DNA from: an uncultured Acetatifactor sp.
GTDB taxonomy: Bacteria; Bacillota; Clostridia; Lachnospirales; Lachnospiraceae
Length of the DNA stretch: 64,000 nucleotides
Assembly: GCA_904501885.1 (NCBI GenBank)
Contig: CAJGCP010000002.1
Location: 30,146-94,145, forward strand
Direction: 5' to 3'
Shown: positions 19,194 to 28,564 of the stretch, one piece after another
How positions within the stretch are numbered: the stretch's first letter is position 1
Layout of the letters: the number at the start of each line of letters is the position of its first letter
Program-made: the position numbers and the translations under genes
Notes under the pieces: model-generated
Seen by the model: only the letters and a program-made list of their open reading frames with translations
The model's database searches: none
What the model was told of the DNA's origin: nothing

Positions 19194-19222
19194 TTGAAAG
19201 ATATATTAAATTCTCTTATAAT
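19194..19222 (+). promoter_or_regulatory. Promoter upstream of the small ORF and dprA
   Basis: TTGAAA at 19194-19199 and TATAAT at 19217-19222 with an exact 17-bp spacer make a strong vegetative promoter 35 bp before the 51-codon frame. Confidence 0.8.
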
Positions 19223-19257
19223 ATAGACATAAATCTATAGGAAAGAGGGTGTCGAAG

Positions 19258-19413
19258 GTGGGTGAGGAATTGGCTGTTTTTAAAGGATATTTAAGAAGTT
19301 TGATGAGACAACTGAAATTGCTCAAAATTGCAATTGATAAACAAGACATAGAAGAAGCAAAGAAAATTATCAATGAACTGATTGAAGACACACAGAACAA
19401 TATTGAGGATTAG
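19258..19413 (+). CDS. Small hypothetical protein, 51 residues
   Basis: A short frame from GTG 19258 to TAG 19411-19413. GAAAGAGG lies 9-10 nt upstream and a consensus promoter precedes it; a terminator-like hairpin follows at 19435. The product is highly helical and charged (FKGYLRSLMRQLKLLKIAI, then KQDIEEAKKIINELIEDTQ), suggesting a small coiled-coil or helical-hairpin protein. There is no signal peptide or cysteine. I do not recognise the family. An in-frame GTG at 19249 is an alternative start but overlaps the ribosome binding site. Promoter, Shine-Dalgarno and terminator together support a real gene. Confidence 0.6.
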   Translation: MGEELAVFKGYLRSLMRQLKLLKIAIDKQDIEEAKKIINELIEDTQNNIED

Positions 19414-19434
19414 AATATACAAATGAAAAGATTT

Positions 19435-19479
19435 AGAGTGTAATTCCTATTGAATTATCAAGGGAGTTGCACTCTTTTT
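19435..19479 (+). terminator. Terminator or attenuator before dprA
   Basis: AGAGTGTAA (19435-19443) pairs with TTGCACTCT (19467-19475; one G-U) and is followed by TTTTT. It lies between the 51-codon gene and dprA, so it may end the small transcript or attenuate dprA. Confidence 0.6.
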
Positions 19480-19504
19480 GATTGTATATGTAAGGGGAAA
19501 TATT

Positions 19505-20608
19505 ATGAAAGAACAGGAACAGATTTATGCTTGTTGGCTGATGAATTGTCCTTCACTGAGTGACAGGCAAAAGATGAAACTTTATCAGACTTGCGAGAGC
19601 CTGGAAGAATTATATTTTTCCTCGACCAAATTGTGGAGGACAGTGTTGTCGGAGAAAGGAACCCAGGCTTTATCAAAGTACACGGAATGTTGGAAGCCGG
19701 AAGAGGAGTATGCCGGTATGGTGAACCGGGGTATTGCATTAGTTACCGCATTTGATAAGAATTACCCAAATAAACTGGCAGATATTCCGGATCCACCCTT
19801 CGGTCTGTTTACAAAAGGGAAATGGCGGGCCAAGGAAAGTCCAACGGTCGCCATCATCGGAGCCAGAGACTGTTCTCCCTATGGGGAGCATATAGCCCGA
19901 GAAGTGGCAGGCGGCTTGGCAAAGGCGGGGATTACCGTGGTGAGTGGAATGGCCAGAGGAATTGACGGAATCGCGCAACGGGCGGCACTGGATGTCTACG
20001 GCTTTTCCGTGGGTGTTCTGGGCAGTGGAGTAGATGTCTGTTATCCTGTGCAAAACAGAGATTTATACGATCAACTAACAGATAAAGGAATGCTTATTTC
20101 TTCTTTTCCGTTGGGATATCCGGCAAAACCCTTGAATTTCCCTATCAGAAATAGAATTGTCAGTGGACTGGCAGATGCAGTGATTGTGATAGAGGCCAGA
20201 AAGAAAAGTGGTACATTGATCACTGTGGATATGGCGTTGGAACAGGGAAGGGAAGTATATGTGGTTCCCGGGCGGATTACGGATGAATTAAGCAAAGGGT
20301 GCAATGCTCTTTTATGTCAAGGGGCCAATGTGTTTACTTCGACAGAAGAGTTTATCAAAGAAATCACAGGAGAAAGGCACACCTTGGACACAAGTTCTTT
20401 TACAGTGATGACCGGTTCCGCAACCGAAGAGTCTGATGTGGCACATAAACTGCTTGAACTCTTAAATTATGAGCCCAAATCAATTTATGAAATTATGAAC
20501 GAATGGGATAAGAAAATATCACTGTCACAGCTTTCTTCCAACTTAATGATGCTATGTGCAACAGGAAAAATTCGACAAATCTCACCGGGGCAATTTTGTC
20601 TATTATAA
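19505..20608 (+). CDS. dprA: DNA-processing protein DprA
   Basis: DprA loads RecA on incoming single-stranded DNA in transformation and is also kept in non-competent bacteria. The protein is 367 residues from ATG 19505 with AAGGGGA upstream. An N-terminal helical region precedes a Rossmann-like core (~105-300) with AIIGARDCSPYG, VSGMARGIDGIAQRAAL, GVLGSGVDVCYP and NFPIRNRIVSGL, the diagnostic DprA stretches. A C-terminal DprA winged-helix domain (~305-367) ends ...ATGKIRQISPGQFCLL. In many Firmicutes dprA is flanked by comM and topA; here both are present but separated by inserted blocks. Confidence 0.95.
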   Translation: MKEQEQIYACWLMNCPSLSDRQKMKLYQTCESLEELYFSSTKLWRTVLSEKGTQALSKYTECWKPEEEYAGMVNRGIALVTAFDKNYPNKLADIPDPPFGLFTKGKWRAKESPTVAIIGARDCSPYGEHIAREVAGGLAKAGITVVSGMARGIDGIAQRAALDVYGFSVGVLGSGVDVCYPVQNRDLYDQLTDKGMLISSFPLGYPAKPLNFPIRNRIVSGLADAVIVIEARKKSGTLITVDMALEQGREVYVVPGRITDELSKGCNALLCQGANVFTSTEEFIKEITGERHTLDTSSFTVMTGSATEESDVAHKLLELLNYEPKSIYEIMNEWDKKISLSQLSSNLMMLCATGKIRQISPGQFCLL

Positions 20609-20721
20609 CCTTGTGAAGAGTGGTCATATATGCTATCATAAAAAGACGAACGTAGCGTAAAATTAAGGCGGGAAAGTGACATCCTTCAGGAAGTGAAAAA
20701 TCAGGAAAGAGGGCTGCGAAA

Positions 20722-21774
20722 ATGTTTCGAGATAGAACGAAAGTGGTACAAATCGGAGATAGAAAAATTGGGGGAGGAAATCCCATTTTAATACAGTCTA
20801 TGACCAATACACCCACCCAGGATGTGGGGGCTACTGTAGCCCAGATTTTAGCATTGGAAAAAGCCGGGTGCGAAATTGTCAGATGCACAGTCCCGGACAT
20901 GGAAGCGGCAAAAGCGTTGGCAGAGATTAAGAAGCAGATCCATATTCCTTTGGTGGCAGATATTCACTTTGATTATAAGATGGCCATCGCCGCCATGGAG
21001 AATGGAGCAGATAAGATTCGTATTAATCCCGGCAACATTGGCACCCTTGACCGAATCAAAGCGGTAGTGGATGTGGCAAAAGAGAGAAACATTCCTATTC
21101 GTGTGGGCGTGAACAGTGGATCGCTGGAGAAACATCTGGTGGAAAAATACCATGGTGTGACGGCAGAAGGAATCGTAGAAAGTGCCCTAGATAAAGTAAA
21201 ATTGATAGAGGATTTAGGCTATGACAATTTGGTCATCAGCATCAAATCCTCCGATGTGCTTATGTGCGTGAAGGCCCATGAACTTTTGGCAGATAAGACA
21301 CCCTACCCCTTGCATGTGGGGATCACGGAATCCGGTACAGTACAGAGTGGAAATATCAAATCAGCCATTGGGCTTGGACTGATTTTAAATCAGGGAATTG
21401 GAGATACCATTCGTGTATCCCTGACAGGCAATCCTGTGGAAGAAATCAAATCCGCGAAACTGATTTTGCGCACTCTGGGACTGCGCAAAGGAGGGATAGA
21501 AGTGGTTTCCTGTCCTACCTGTGGACGCACGAAGATCGATTTGATTGGTCTTGCATCCAAAGTGGAAGAGATGGTGCAGGATTATCCGCTGGATATAAAA
21601 GTGGCTGTGATGGGCTGTGTTGTGAATGGCCCAGGCGAAGCCAAAGAGGCGGATTTGGGAATTGCCGGAGGTGTCGGCGAGGGACTTTTGATTAAAAAGG
21701 GAGAAATTGTCCGTAAGGTGCCGGAAAATGAACTGTTAGATGCATTGCGAGAAGAATTGGAACATTGGAAATGA
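20722..21774 (+). CDS. ispG: 4-hydroxy-3-methylbut-2-en-1-yl diphosphate synthase IspG
   Basis: Enzyme of the MEP isoprenoid pathway that converts MEcPP to HMBPP with a [4Fe-4S] cluster. It has 350 residues. The TIM-barrel part begins IGGGNPILIQSMTNTPTQDV, with VADIHFDYKMA and KIRINPGNIG. The C-terminal cluster domain carries CPTCGRTKID (CxxC) and MGCVVNGPGEAKEADLGIAGG (third Cys plus the Glu ligand region). In other Clostridia ispG-polC follows dxr and rseP; those genes are not present here. The stop overlaps the polC start. Confidence 0.97.
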   Translation: MFRDRTKVVQIGDRKIGGGNPILIQSMTNTPTQDVGATVAQILALEKAGCEIVRCTVPDMEAAKALAEIKKQIHIPLVADIHFDYKMAIAAMENGADKIRINPGNIGTLDRIKAVVDVAKERNIPIRVGVNSGSLEKHLVEKYHGVTAEGIVESALDKVKLIEDLGYDNLVISIKSSDVLMCVKAHELLADKTPYPLHVGITESGTVQSGNIKSAIGLGLILNQGIGDTIRVSLTGNPVEEIKSAKLILRTLGLRKGGIEVVSCPTCGRTKIDLIGLASKVEEMVQDYPLDIKVAVMGCVVNGPGEAKEADLGIAGGVGEGLLIKKGEIVRKVPENELLDALREELEHWK

Positions 21775-24700
21775 AGGAAAATACATTTTTAGAGGTATTT
21801 CCCACACTGAAATTAAAGGGAAATTTACCGGATAAATTGAAGAATGTTGTGGTGGAAAGGATTTCTGCCACCAAACAACGGGACAGAGTGACGATTGTGC
21901 TGCGAAGTGGCATTCTGTTGTCCAAGATGGAAATTAGAGCCATGGAGCAGGAGATCAAGCGCCAGGTGTTTCATCAGAACGATATGGAGTTACATATTAT
22001 TGAACGCTATCAACTTTCCGGCCAGTATACGCCGGCCAATCTCTTGGAGGTCTATGGAGACAGTATCCTGCAAGAATTAGAAGAGTACAATCATATTATA
22101 TATACAGCGTTCCGTCGTGCGGACAAGGAATATTCCGATGCAGATATTTTGACCATCCGTTTAGAGGATACGGTGCTCAATCATGGCATCGAAGAAAAAC
22201 TTCAGGCGATTATGGAGAAGATTTACACCGAACGATTCGGCTTCGCAACCGGTATTTGTATCGAGTACAAGGAACCGGTTGCAAACAAGCATACTTACGA
22301 GGATGAAGTGCGTATCCAACTGAAGGTGGATGAAATCTATCGCAGAATGAAGGGGATAAAAGCAGATTCTATCGGGGGAGAAGTGGGTGAAGGAGCACAG
22401 AAAGACGATGCTTCCACCCCATCTTTAAAATCGAAAGCAACGGACAAAAAGTCCCTGAACAAAGATGGTTCCGCAAAATCCGGTGGGGAGAAAAGCCTTA
22501 AGAGATCAGAGCATCCGGATGTGCTGTATGGCAAGGATTTTCAGGATGAGGCGATTCCCATTGAAGATATCCTTGGGGAAATGGGGAATGTTGTCATTCG
22601 TGGCAAAATTATCAAATGTGATAAGAGGGAGACCAGGAAGGCCAACGACATCGTCTCATTTGATGTGACAGACTTTACGGACACGATTACCGTGAAATTG
22701 TTTGTAGACAAGGAATTGGTCAACGATTTTGTCAAAACTTTGAAGGTGGGAAGTTTCGTTAAGGTTATGGGTAGAGCCAGCCTGGACGATTACGACCACG
22801 AAATTACCGTCAGTTTCGTAAAGGGAATCATGAAGATTCCTAATTTTGTGGTACCTAGAAAAGACTTGGCGGCTTATAAGAGAGTGGAGTTGCATTGTCA
22901 TACCAAAATGAGCGACATGGATGCAATCTCTGAGGCCAGTGATATTGTTGCCAGAGCACATCAATGGGGACATCGTGCCATCGCCATTACGGATCATGGT
23001 GTGACACAGGGATTTCCCCATGCCAATAAGACCTGGTCCGGTCTGTGGAAGGATGAAAAAAAGAAAAGAGAAGAAGCAGGGCAGAGCAATCCTGACAAGC
23101 AGGACTTTTTCAAGGTAATCTACGGTGTGGAAGGATATTTGGTGGATGACCTTCAGAAAATTGTGACCGGTGAGAAAAACCAACTGCTTACAGGGGATTA
23201 TGTTGTATTTGATGTGGAGACCACAGGATTTTCTCCAATTAAGAATAAGATTATTGAGATTGGTGCAGTGAAGGTCAGCGGCGGAGAAGTGGTGGATCGG
23301 TTCTCAACCTTTGTCAATCCACATGTACCCATTCCTTTCGAAATTGAGGAACTGACCCATATCAATGATGCTATGGTGGCTGATGCACCCGATATCAGTC
23401 AGGTCATTCAAGAATTTGCCCGTTTTAGCGAGGGGTGTGTGTTCGTTGCCCATAACGCGACTTTTGACATGAGTTTTATCAGGGAGCAGTATCGACAGGC
23501 CAATCTTTCTTTAGAGGATACCTTTGTGGATACCATGAATATGGCAAGAATGCTTCTGCCCGGACAGGCCCGTCATAGATTGAACGATGTTGCTAAGACC
23601 TTGAAGATTTCTTTGGAAGGACATCATCGGGCGGTACACGATGCAGAATGTACCGCTTCAATATTCCTTAGATTCACTAAAATGCTGGAAGAACAAGGGG
23701 TGAATGACTTGGCCGGAATCAACGCCAAGGCGAAAACCAACGTGGACTTGATTCGTAGATTGCCCAGCTATCATATTGTGTTGTTGGCTAAGAATGATTT
23801 GGGTAGAATCAATTTATATCGTTTGGTTTCAGAGTCCCATTTGCATTATTATCAAAGAGACCCTAGAATTCCTAAGAGCCTTTTAGAAAAATACAGAGAC
23901 GGACTCATCATAGGAAGTGCCTGTGAAGCCGGCGAACTGTATCAGGCATTGCTCAATGAAAAATCAGACGAAGATATTGCCAACACTGTGAGTTTCTATG
24001 ATTATTTAGAGATTCAGCCACGTGGGAACAATCAGTTCATGATTGCCTCTGAGAAAATATCCAATGTGAAGTCCATGGAAGATATTTTGGATTTGAACAA
24101 GAAAATTGTGGCATTGGGGGAACAATTCCATAAGCCCGTGGTAGCTACCTGTGATGTGCATTTTTTGGATCCAGAGGAAGAACTTTATCGAAGAATTATC
24201 CAGGCAGGCAAAGGATTTGCGGATGCGGACAATCAGGCCCCCTTATACCTGCATACCACAGAAGAGATGCTGGAGGAGTTTTCCTATTTGGGAGAGCAGA
24301 AAGCATTTGATGTGGTGGTGAAAAATTCTAACATGATTGCAGATATGATTGAGACCATTGCTCCGGTGCGTCCCGACAAATGCGCTCCTGTTATTGCGGA
24401 TTCTGATAAACAACTGACAGAAATTTGTTACGCCAAGGCCCATCAATTGTATGGACCTAACTTGCCTGAAATCGTAGAGAAGCGCTTGAAGAGAGAATTG
24501 CACTCCATCATTTCCAATGGCTTTGCGGTGATGTATATTATTGCCCAAAAGTTAGTATGGAAATCCTTGGAAGACGGATATCTGGTGGGCTCTCGAGGCT
24601 CTGTGGGAAGTTCCTTTGTGGCTACCATGGCGGGGATTACTGAGGTCAACCCGTTGAGTCCCCATTATTATTGTTTGGCCTGTCATTATTCAGACTTTGA

Positions 24701-26306
24701 AAGTGATGAGGTAAAGGCGTATGCCGGCAAAGCCGGTGTGGATATGCCGGATAAGCTCTGTCCTGTCTGCGGGCAACCGTTGCAGAAGGAGGGCTTCGAT
24801 ATTCCCTTTGAAACCTTCCTGGGATTTGAAGGTGATAAAGAGCCGGATATTGACTTGAACTTCTCCAGTGAATATCAGTCCAAGGCTCATAAATACACGG
24901 AAGTTATTTTTGGCTCGGGTCAAACCTTCCGTGCCGGTACCGTGGGTACTTTGGCAGACAAAACAGCCTACGCCTATGTTCGAAATTATTACGAAGAGAG
25001 AGGAGTACATAAGCGCAAAAGCGAGATGGAGCGAATTGCAGAAGGATGTACCGGTGTGCGCCGAAGTACAGGACAACATCCCGGCGGTATCGTGGTGCTG
25101 CCGGTGGGAGAGGATATCAACTCCTTTACTCCGGTACAACATCCTGCAAACGAAGTGGAATCGGATACCATTACCACCCACTACGATTACCATTCCATCG
25201 ACCACAATCTTTTGAAATTGGATATTCTGGGACACGATGATCCTACAATGATACGTATGTTGCAGGATTTGACGGGGCGAGATCCCTTCTCCATTCCTTT
25301 GGATGGAGAGGATGTTATGAGCCTGTTCCAGAACACAGATGCCTTAGGTATTACTCCGGACCAGATTGGAGGGACGAAAATCGGAGCACTCGGCATCCCT
25401 GAATTTGGTACAGAATTTGCGATGCAGATGGTAATTGATGCAAAGCCAAAAGCTTTTTCTGATTTGGTGCGCATCTCCGGTTTGTCCCATGGTACCAATG
25501 TGTGGTTGGGAAATGCCAAGGATTTGATTATGGATGGCACGGCCACCATTTCCACTGCAATATGTACCCGAGTCGACATTATGACCTATTTGATCCAGAT
25601 GGGTGTGGAGCCTATGACCGCATTCCAGATTATGGAGAATGTCCGTAAGGGAAATGTGGCGAAGGGCAAATGTGATAAATGGCCGAAGTGGAAAGAAGAC
25701 ATGTTGGCTCACGACGTGCCTGAATGGTATATCAAATCCTGTGAAAAGATTGAGTATATGTTCCCGAAGGCCCACGCGGCGGCTTATGTTATGATGGCAT
25801 GGCGCATTGCCTACTGTAAAATTCATTATCCGTTGGCATATTATGCGGCTTTCTTTAGTACCAGAGCTAAGGCTTTTTCCTATGAGATTATGTGTCAGGG
25901 AAGAGCGCGTCTGGACCGTGAGATGGAGAACTACAAACGCCGCATGGAAGCGGGAATTGAGCCCCTTTCTAATAAGGAAGAACTGGCATATGGAGACATG
26001 AAAATTGTGCGGGAAATGTACGCAAGAGGATTTGAATTCATGCCCATTGATATCTTTAGAGCCCACGCTACCAATTTCCAAATCATCGACGGAAAACTGA
26101 TGCCGTCTTTGAACAGCATTGACGGATTGGGAGAGAAGGCGGCAGAACAAATTGTGGAAGCTGCAAAGCAGGGCGAATTTTTGTCGAAGGATGATTTCCG
26201 CACCAGAACCAAGGTGTCTAAAACAGTGGTGGATTTGATGGCCGAATTACATCTTTTGGGCAATTTGCCTGAGTCAAATCAGATCAGTTTATTTGATTTT
26301 ACATAG
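21771..26306 (+). CDS. polC: DNA polymerase III PolC-type
   Basis: Replicative polymerase of low-GC Gram-positives, 1511 residues from ATG 21771. That ATG overlaps the ispG TGA as ATGA; the TTG at 21765 is less likely. Domain order: N-terminal domains (~1-200), a charged low-complexity linker (~200-250), an OB fold (~265-355), a PHP domain (VELHCHTKMSDMDAISEA), a 3'-5' proofreading exonuclease inserted in the PHP (FDVETTGFSPIKNKIIEIGA), then the C-family palm with a zinc-binding region (CLACHYSDFES...CPVCGQPL) and PDIDLNFSSEYQ, and the helix-hairpin-helix region near the end. The length and order match Bacillus PolC (1437), with a longer linker. Confidence 0.97.
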   Translation: MKENTFLEVFPTLKLKGNLPDKLKNVVVERISATKQRDRVTIVLRSGILLSKMEIRAMEQEIKRQVFHQNDMELHIIERYQLSGQYTPANLLEVYGDSILQELEEYNHIIYTAFRRADKEYSDADILTIRLEDTVLNHGIEEKLQAIMEKIYTERFGFATGICIEYKEPVANKHTYEDEVRIQLKVDEIYRRMKGIKADSIGGEVGEGAQKDDASTPSLKSKATDKKSLNKDGSAKSGGEKSLKRSEHPDVLYGKDFQDEAIPIEDILGEMGNVVIRGKIIKCDKRETRKANDIVSFDVTDFTDTITVKLFVDKELVNDFVKTLKVGSFVKVMGRASLDDYDHEITVSFVKGIMKIPNFVVPRKDLAAYKRVELHCHTKMSDMDAISEASDIVARAHQWGHRAIAITDHGVTQGFPHANKTWSGLWKDEKKKREEAGQSNPDKQDFFKVIYGVEGYLVDDLQKIVTGEKNQLLTGDYVVFDVETTGFSPIKNKIIEIGAVKVSGGEVVDRFSTFVNPHVPIPFEIEELTHINDAMVADAPDISQVIQEFARFSEGCVFVAHNATFDMSFIREQYRQANLSLEDTFVDTMNMARMLLPGQARHRLNDVAKTLKISLEGHHRAVHDAECTASIFLRFTKMLEEQGVNDLAGINAKAKTNVDLIRRLPSYHIVLLAKNDLGRINLYRLVSESHLHYYQRDPRIPKSLLEKYRDGLIIGSACEAGELYQALLNEKSDEDIANTVSFYDYLEIQPRGNNQFMIASEKISNVKSMEDILDLNKKIVALGEQFHKPVVATCDVHFLDPEEELYRRIIQAGKGFADADNQAPLYLHTTEEMLEEFSYLGEQKAFDVVVKNSNMIADMIETIAPVRPDKCAPVIADSDKQLTEICYAKAHQLYGPNLPEIVEKRLKRELHSIISNGFAVMYIIAQKLVWKSLEDGYLVGSRGSVGSSFVATMAGITEVNPLSPHYYCLACHYSDFESDEVKAYAGKAGVDMPDKLCPVCGQPLQKEGFDIPFETFLGFEGDKEPDIDLNFSSEYQSKAHKYTEVIFGSGQTFRAGTVGTLADKTAYAYVRNYYEERGVHKRKSEMERIAEGCTGVRRSTGQHPGGIVVLPVGEDINSFTPVQHPANEVESDTITTHYDYHSIDHNLLKLDILGHDDPTMIRMLQDLTGRDPFSIPLDGEDVMSLFQNTDALGITPDQIGGTKIGALGIPEFGTEFAMQMVIDAKPKAFSDLVRISGLSHGTNVWLGNAKDLIMDGTATISTAICTRVDIMTYLIQMGVEPMTAFQIMENVRKGNVAKGKCDKWPKWKEDMLAHDVPEWYIKSCEKIEYMFPKAHAAAYVMMAWRIAYCKIHYPLAYYAAFFSTRAKAFSYEIMCQGRARLDREMENYKRRMEAGIEPLSNKEELAYGDMKIVREMYARGFEFMPIDIFRAHATNFQIIDGKLMPSLNSIDGLGEKAAEQIVEAAKQGEFLSKDDFRTRTKVSKTVVDLMAELHLLGNLPESNQISLFDFT

Positions 26307-26331
26307 GAAATAAAAAATAATAAAAAAATGC

Positions 26332-26360
26332 TTGCATTTTGAAAATCTATGTAGTATTAT
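26332..26360 (+). promoter_or_regulatory. Promoter of tRNA-Glu
   Basis: TTGCAT (26332-26337), 17 bp, TATTAT (26355-26360). Transcription should start near 26367, inside the inverted repeat that precedes the tRNA. Confidence 0.65.
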
Positions 26361-26362
26361 TA

Positions 26363-26396
26363 GCAAGTACCATTTCTGAGGCAGATTGGTACTTGC
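26363..26396. repeat. 10-bp inverted repeat in the tRNA-Glu leader
   Basis: GCAAGTACCA (26363-26372) and TGGTACTTGC (26387-26396) form a perfect inverted repeat with a 14-nt loop. It lies between the promoter and the tRNA 5' end and overlaps the expected transcription start. It could be an operator or a leader hairpin. Confidence 0.7.
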
Positions 26397-26400
26397 ATAT

Positions 26401-26472
26401 GGCTCGTTGGTCAAGCGGTCAAGACGCCGCCCTCTCACGGCGGAAACAGGGGTTCGATTCCCCTACGAGCTG
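26401..26472 (+). tRNA. tRNA-Glu (anticodon CTC)
   Basis: The sequence folds into a full cloverleaf: acceptor GGCTCGT/ACGAGCT (terminal G-U), D arm TGGTCAAGCGGTCAAGA, anticodon stem CCGCC/GGCGG with loop CTCTCAC (anticodon CTC), and a T arm with GGTTCGATTC. The sequence is close to canonical bacterial tRNA-Glu. CCA is not encoded. It decodes GAG. The neighbouring mnmA product modifies U34 tRNAs, so this C34 isoacceptor is not its substrate. Confidence 0.95.
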
Positions 26473-26503
26473 TTGACTGTAATCTTACAGCCCAACCCGA
26501 GGA

Positions 26504-26536
26504 AGTGTTGAAATCTATGATTTCAATGCTTTTTTT
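26504..26536 (+). terminator. Terminator after tRNA-Glu
   Basis: A hairpin built on TTGAAATC-TAT-GATTTCAA (26508-26526), extended by G-U pairs, is followed by a T7 tract. Confidence 0.8.
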
Positions 26537-26617
26537 GTTAGAAACAAATGAACACCAATAGTTCGATTTAAATAGTTATTTTCAAACCTGTAACGATATT
26601 GGATATAGGAGAATTGT

Positions 26618-28555
26618 ATGAGTGAATTAGAGTATAAGCAAGCTTTAAAACTTGGAGAAAAAGCATATCGAAGTGCGGTGGCAAAAGGAGAGTATCCTTA
26701 TTTGCCTGCTTTGGATGACCTTTTATCCCACGTGAAAATTGTTCGGGAGGAGCATCTTGGTATAGTGGAGATTCCCATCGATCAAATTGTTGGAACAAAG
26801 ACTGCCGGCCGGCAGAATGCTTTTGCAGCAAATTTTATGCCTATTGTGGAATCCGGCAGCGAGTTCGCACTCAAATGGTCCAATCTGTATGAGTACCAGA
26901 CCACAGAAGGAAATAGAGATCCCATTTTCGCCTATGAATTTTTGAACAGATTTTATGTGCAAGAGGGAAATAAGCGCGTCAGTGTATATAAATATTTAAA
27001 TTCTCCCAGTATAGAGGGAAAGGTCATCCGACTGGTTCCCAGAAAAAGCGATTCCAAGGAAAACAGGATTTACTATGAATTCATGGAATTCTACAAAGCA
27101 ACGAAAATCAATTATTTGATTTTTACCCAGGAAGATGCATATCGCACCCTGGTAAAGGCAGTTGGGAAAAGCTGGGGAGAGGTTTGGAATCAGGAGGAAC
27201 GCAATGAATTTGCGTGCACTTTCTTCCTATTTAAGAAGCAATATGTGGAACATGGAGGAGAGGCGTTAAGCATTACACTTGCAGATGCTTTCTTATTCTT
27301 TTTGTCTGTCTATACCTATCAGGAAGTCATCGGATTTACGGACCATGAATTGAGAACGGCAGTAGAGCAGGTGTGGAATGAGTTTGTGGTGCTTGGGAAA
27401 GAACCGGAGGAAGCTTTGGTGTTAGACCGGGTGGAATATGAGGAAAGTGGTTTACTGAATAAATTATTGAGTTTGCCCTATTCCGGTAAGCATTTAAAAG
27501 TGGCTTTTGTACACGAGAAGGAGGCAGAACATTCCAGTTGGACCTATGGCCATGAACTGGGCAGAGCCCACCTGACAGAGTCTTTTTCAGATGCTGTCAG
27601 TACCAAGGCATATTATTTAGAGAATAGTGGATTGACCATCGAACAGCTGATGAATCAAGTGATATCAGATGGAAATGATATTGTCTTTGCTGCAAATCAG
27701 AAATTTTTGGCGGAAAGCCTCCGCACCGCACTAGAACATCCACAAGTAAAAATACTTAATTGCTCCATCAACCGTTCTTTTAGTGCTATTCGAACCTATT
27801 ACGGTAGAATGTATGAAGCCAAATTTTTGTGTGGTATGGTGGCTGGCATTATGGCGGATAATAATAAGATTCTGTATAGTGCATACTGTCCTATGTTGGG
27901 TGCCTTTGCTGATATCAATGCGTTTGCACTTGGCGCCAGAATGGTGAATCCCAGAAGTGAAATCTATGTGCATTGGATGGCGGACACCACCTCTGATTTT
28001 GCTAAAATTTTGCGAGAGAATGAAATTTCTATCGTATCCTATACGGATATTGTCCGCCTTTCCAGCGAGGACAGAAAATTTGGTTTGTATCGTATCGAAG
28101 AGGATGGAACTACTACCAATTTAGCTTTTCCGATGTGGAATTGGGGTGAATTTTATGAAAAAATCATCCGTGATATTTTAGAGGGGAATTGGAACAAAGT
28201 TGCAGCATCCAAGGGAAAACGCTCTGTCAATTATTGGTGGGGGATTTCGGGTGACATCGTGGATTTGTTTTTGTCAGGTAATGTGCCGAGGGATGTGAGG
28301 ATTTTGGTGGAGGCAATGAGAAAAGAAATTTTCACGGAAAGCTTTCATCCTTTTCAGGGCAAGATTCTTGCTCAGGATGGTACTGTGATGAATGAAGAGG
28401 GAGAGATTCTTTCTCCGGAGCAGATTATTACCATGGATTGGCTTGTGAACAATGTGATTGGCAGTATACCGGAAACGGGCAATTTGACAGAAGAATCCAG
28501 AAGTCTGATGGCGTTACAGGAAGGTCCTGTGGCGTCGGTTTTGCAGGAGGCATAG
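26618..28555 (+). CDS. BMP/PnrA-type ligand-binding protein, cytoplasmic, with N-terminal extra domain
   Basis: A 645-residue protein. The C-terminal two-thirds (~285-560) resembles the BMP/PnrA periplasmic-binding fold: LKVAFVHEKEAEHSSWTYGHELGR, DGNDIVFAANQKF, YEAKFLCGMVAGIM and FALGARMVNPRSEIYVHWM correspond to conserved parts of nucleoside-binding lipoproteins. There is no signal peptide or lipobox, so it is predicted cytoplasmic. The N-terminal ~120 residues carry IPIDQIVGTKTAGRQNAF and FYVQEGNKRVSVYKYL, which recall the ParB/sulfiredoxin-like EGNRR motif. It may act as an intracellular ligand sensor rather than a transporter part; no permease or ATPase is adjacent. The metallophosphoesterase gene follows 9 bp later, so they are probably co-transcribed. 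Confidence 0.75.
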   Translation: MSELEYKQALKLGEKAYRSAVAKGEYPYLPALDDLLSHVKIVREEHLGIVEIPIDQIVGTKTAGRQNAFAANFMPIVESGSEFALKWSNLYEYQTTEGNRDPIFAYEFLNRFYVQEGNKRVSVYKYLNSPSIEGKVIRLVPRKSDSKENRIYYEFMEFYKATKINYLIFTQEDAYRTLVKAVGKSWGEVWNQEERNEFACTFFLFKKQYVEHGGEALSITLADAFLFFLSVYTYQEVIGFTDHELRTAVEQVWNEFVVLGKEPEEALVLDRVEYEESGLLNKLLSLPYSGKHLKVAFVHEKEAEHSSWTYGHELGRAHLTESFSDAVSTKAYYLENSGLTIEQLMNQVISDGNDIVFAANQKFLAESLRTALEHPQVKILNCSINRSFSAIRTYYGRMYEAKFLCGMVAGIMADNNKILYSAYCPMLGAFADINAFALGARMVNPRSEIYVHWMADTTSDFAKILRENEISIVSYTDIVRLSSEDRKFGLYRIEEDGTTTNLAFPMWNWGEFYEKIIRDILEGNWNKVAASKGKRSVNYWWGISGDIVDLFLSGNVPRDVRILVEAMRKEIFTESFHPFQGKILAQDGTVMNEEGEILSPEQIITMDWLVNNVIGSIPETGNLTEESRSLMALQEGPVASVLQEA

Positions 28556-28564
28556 ACACGCGAG

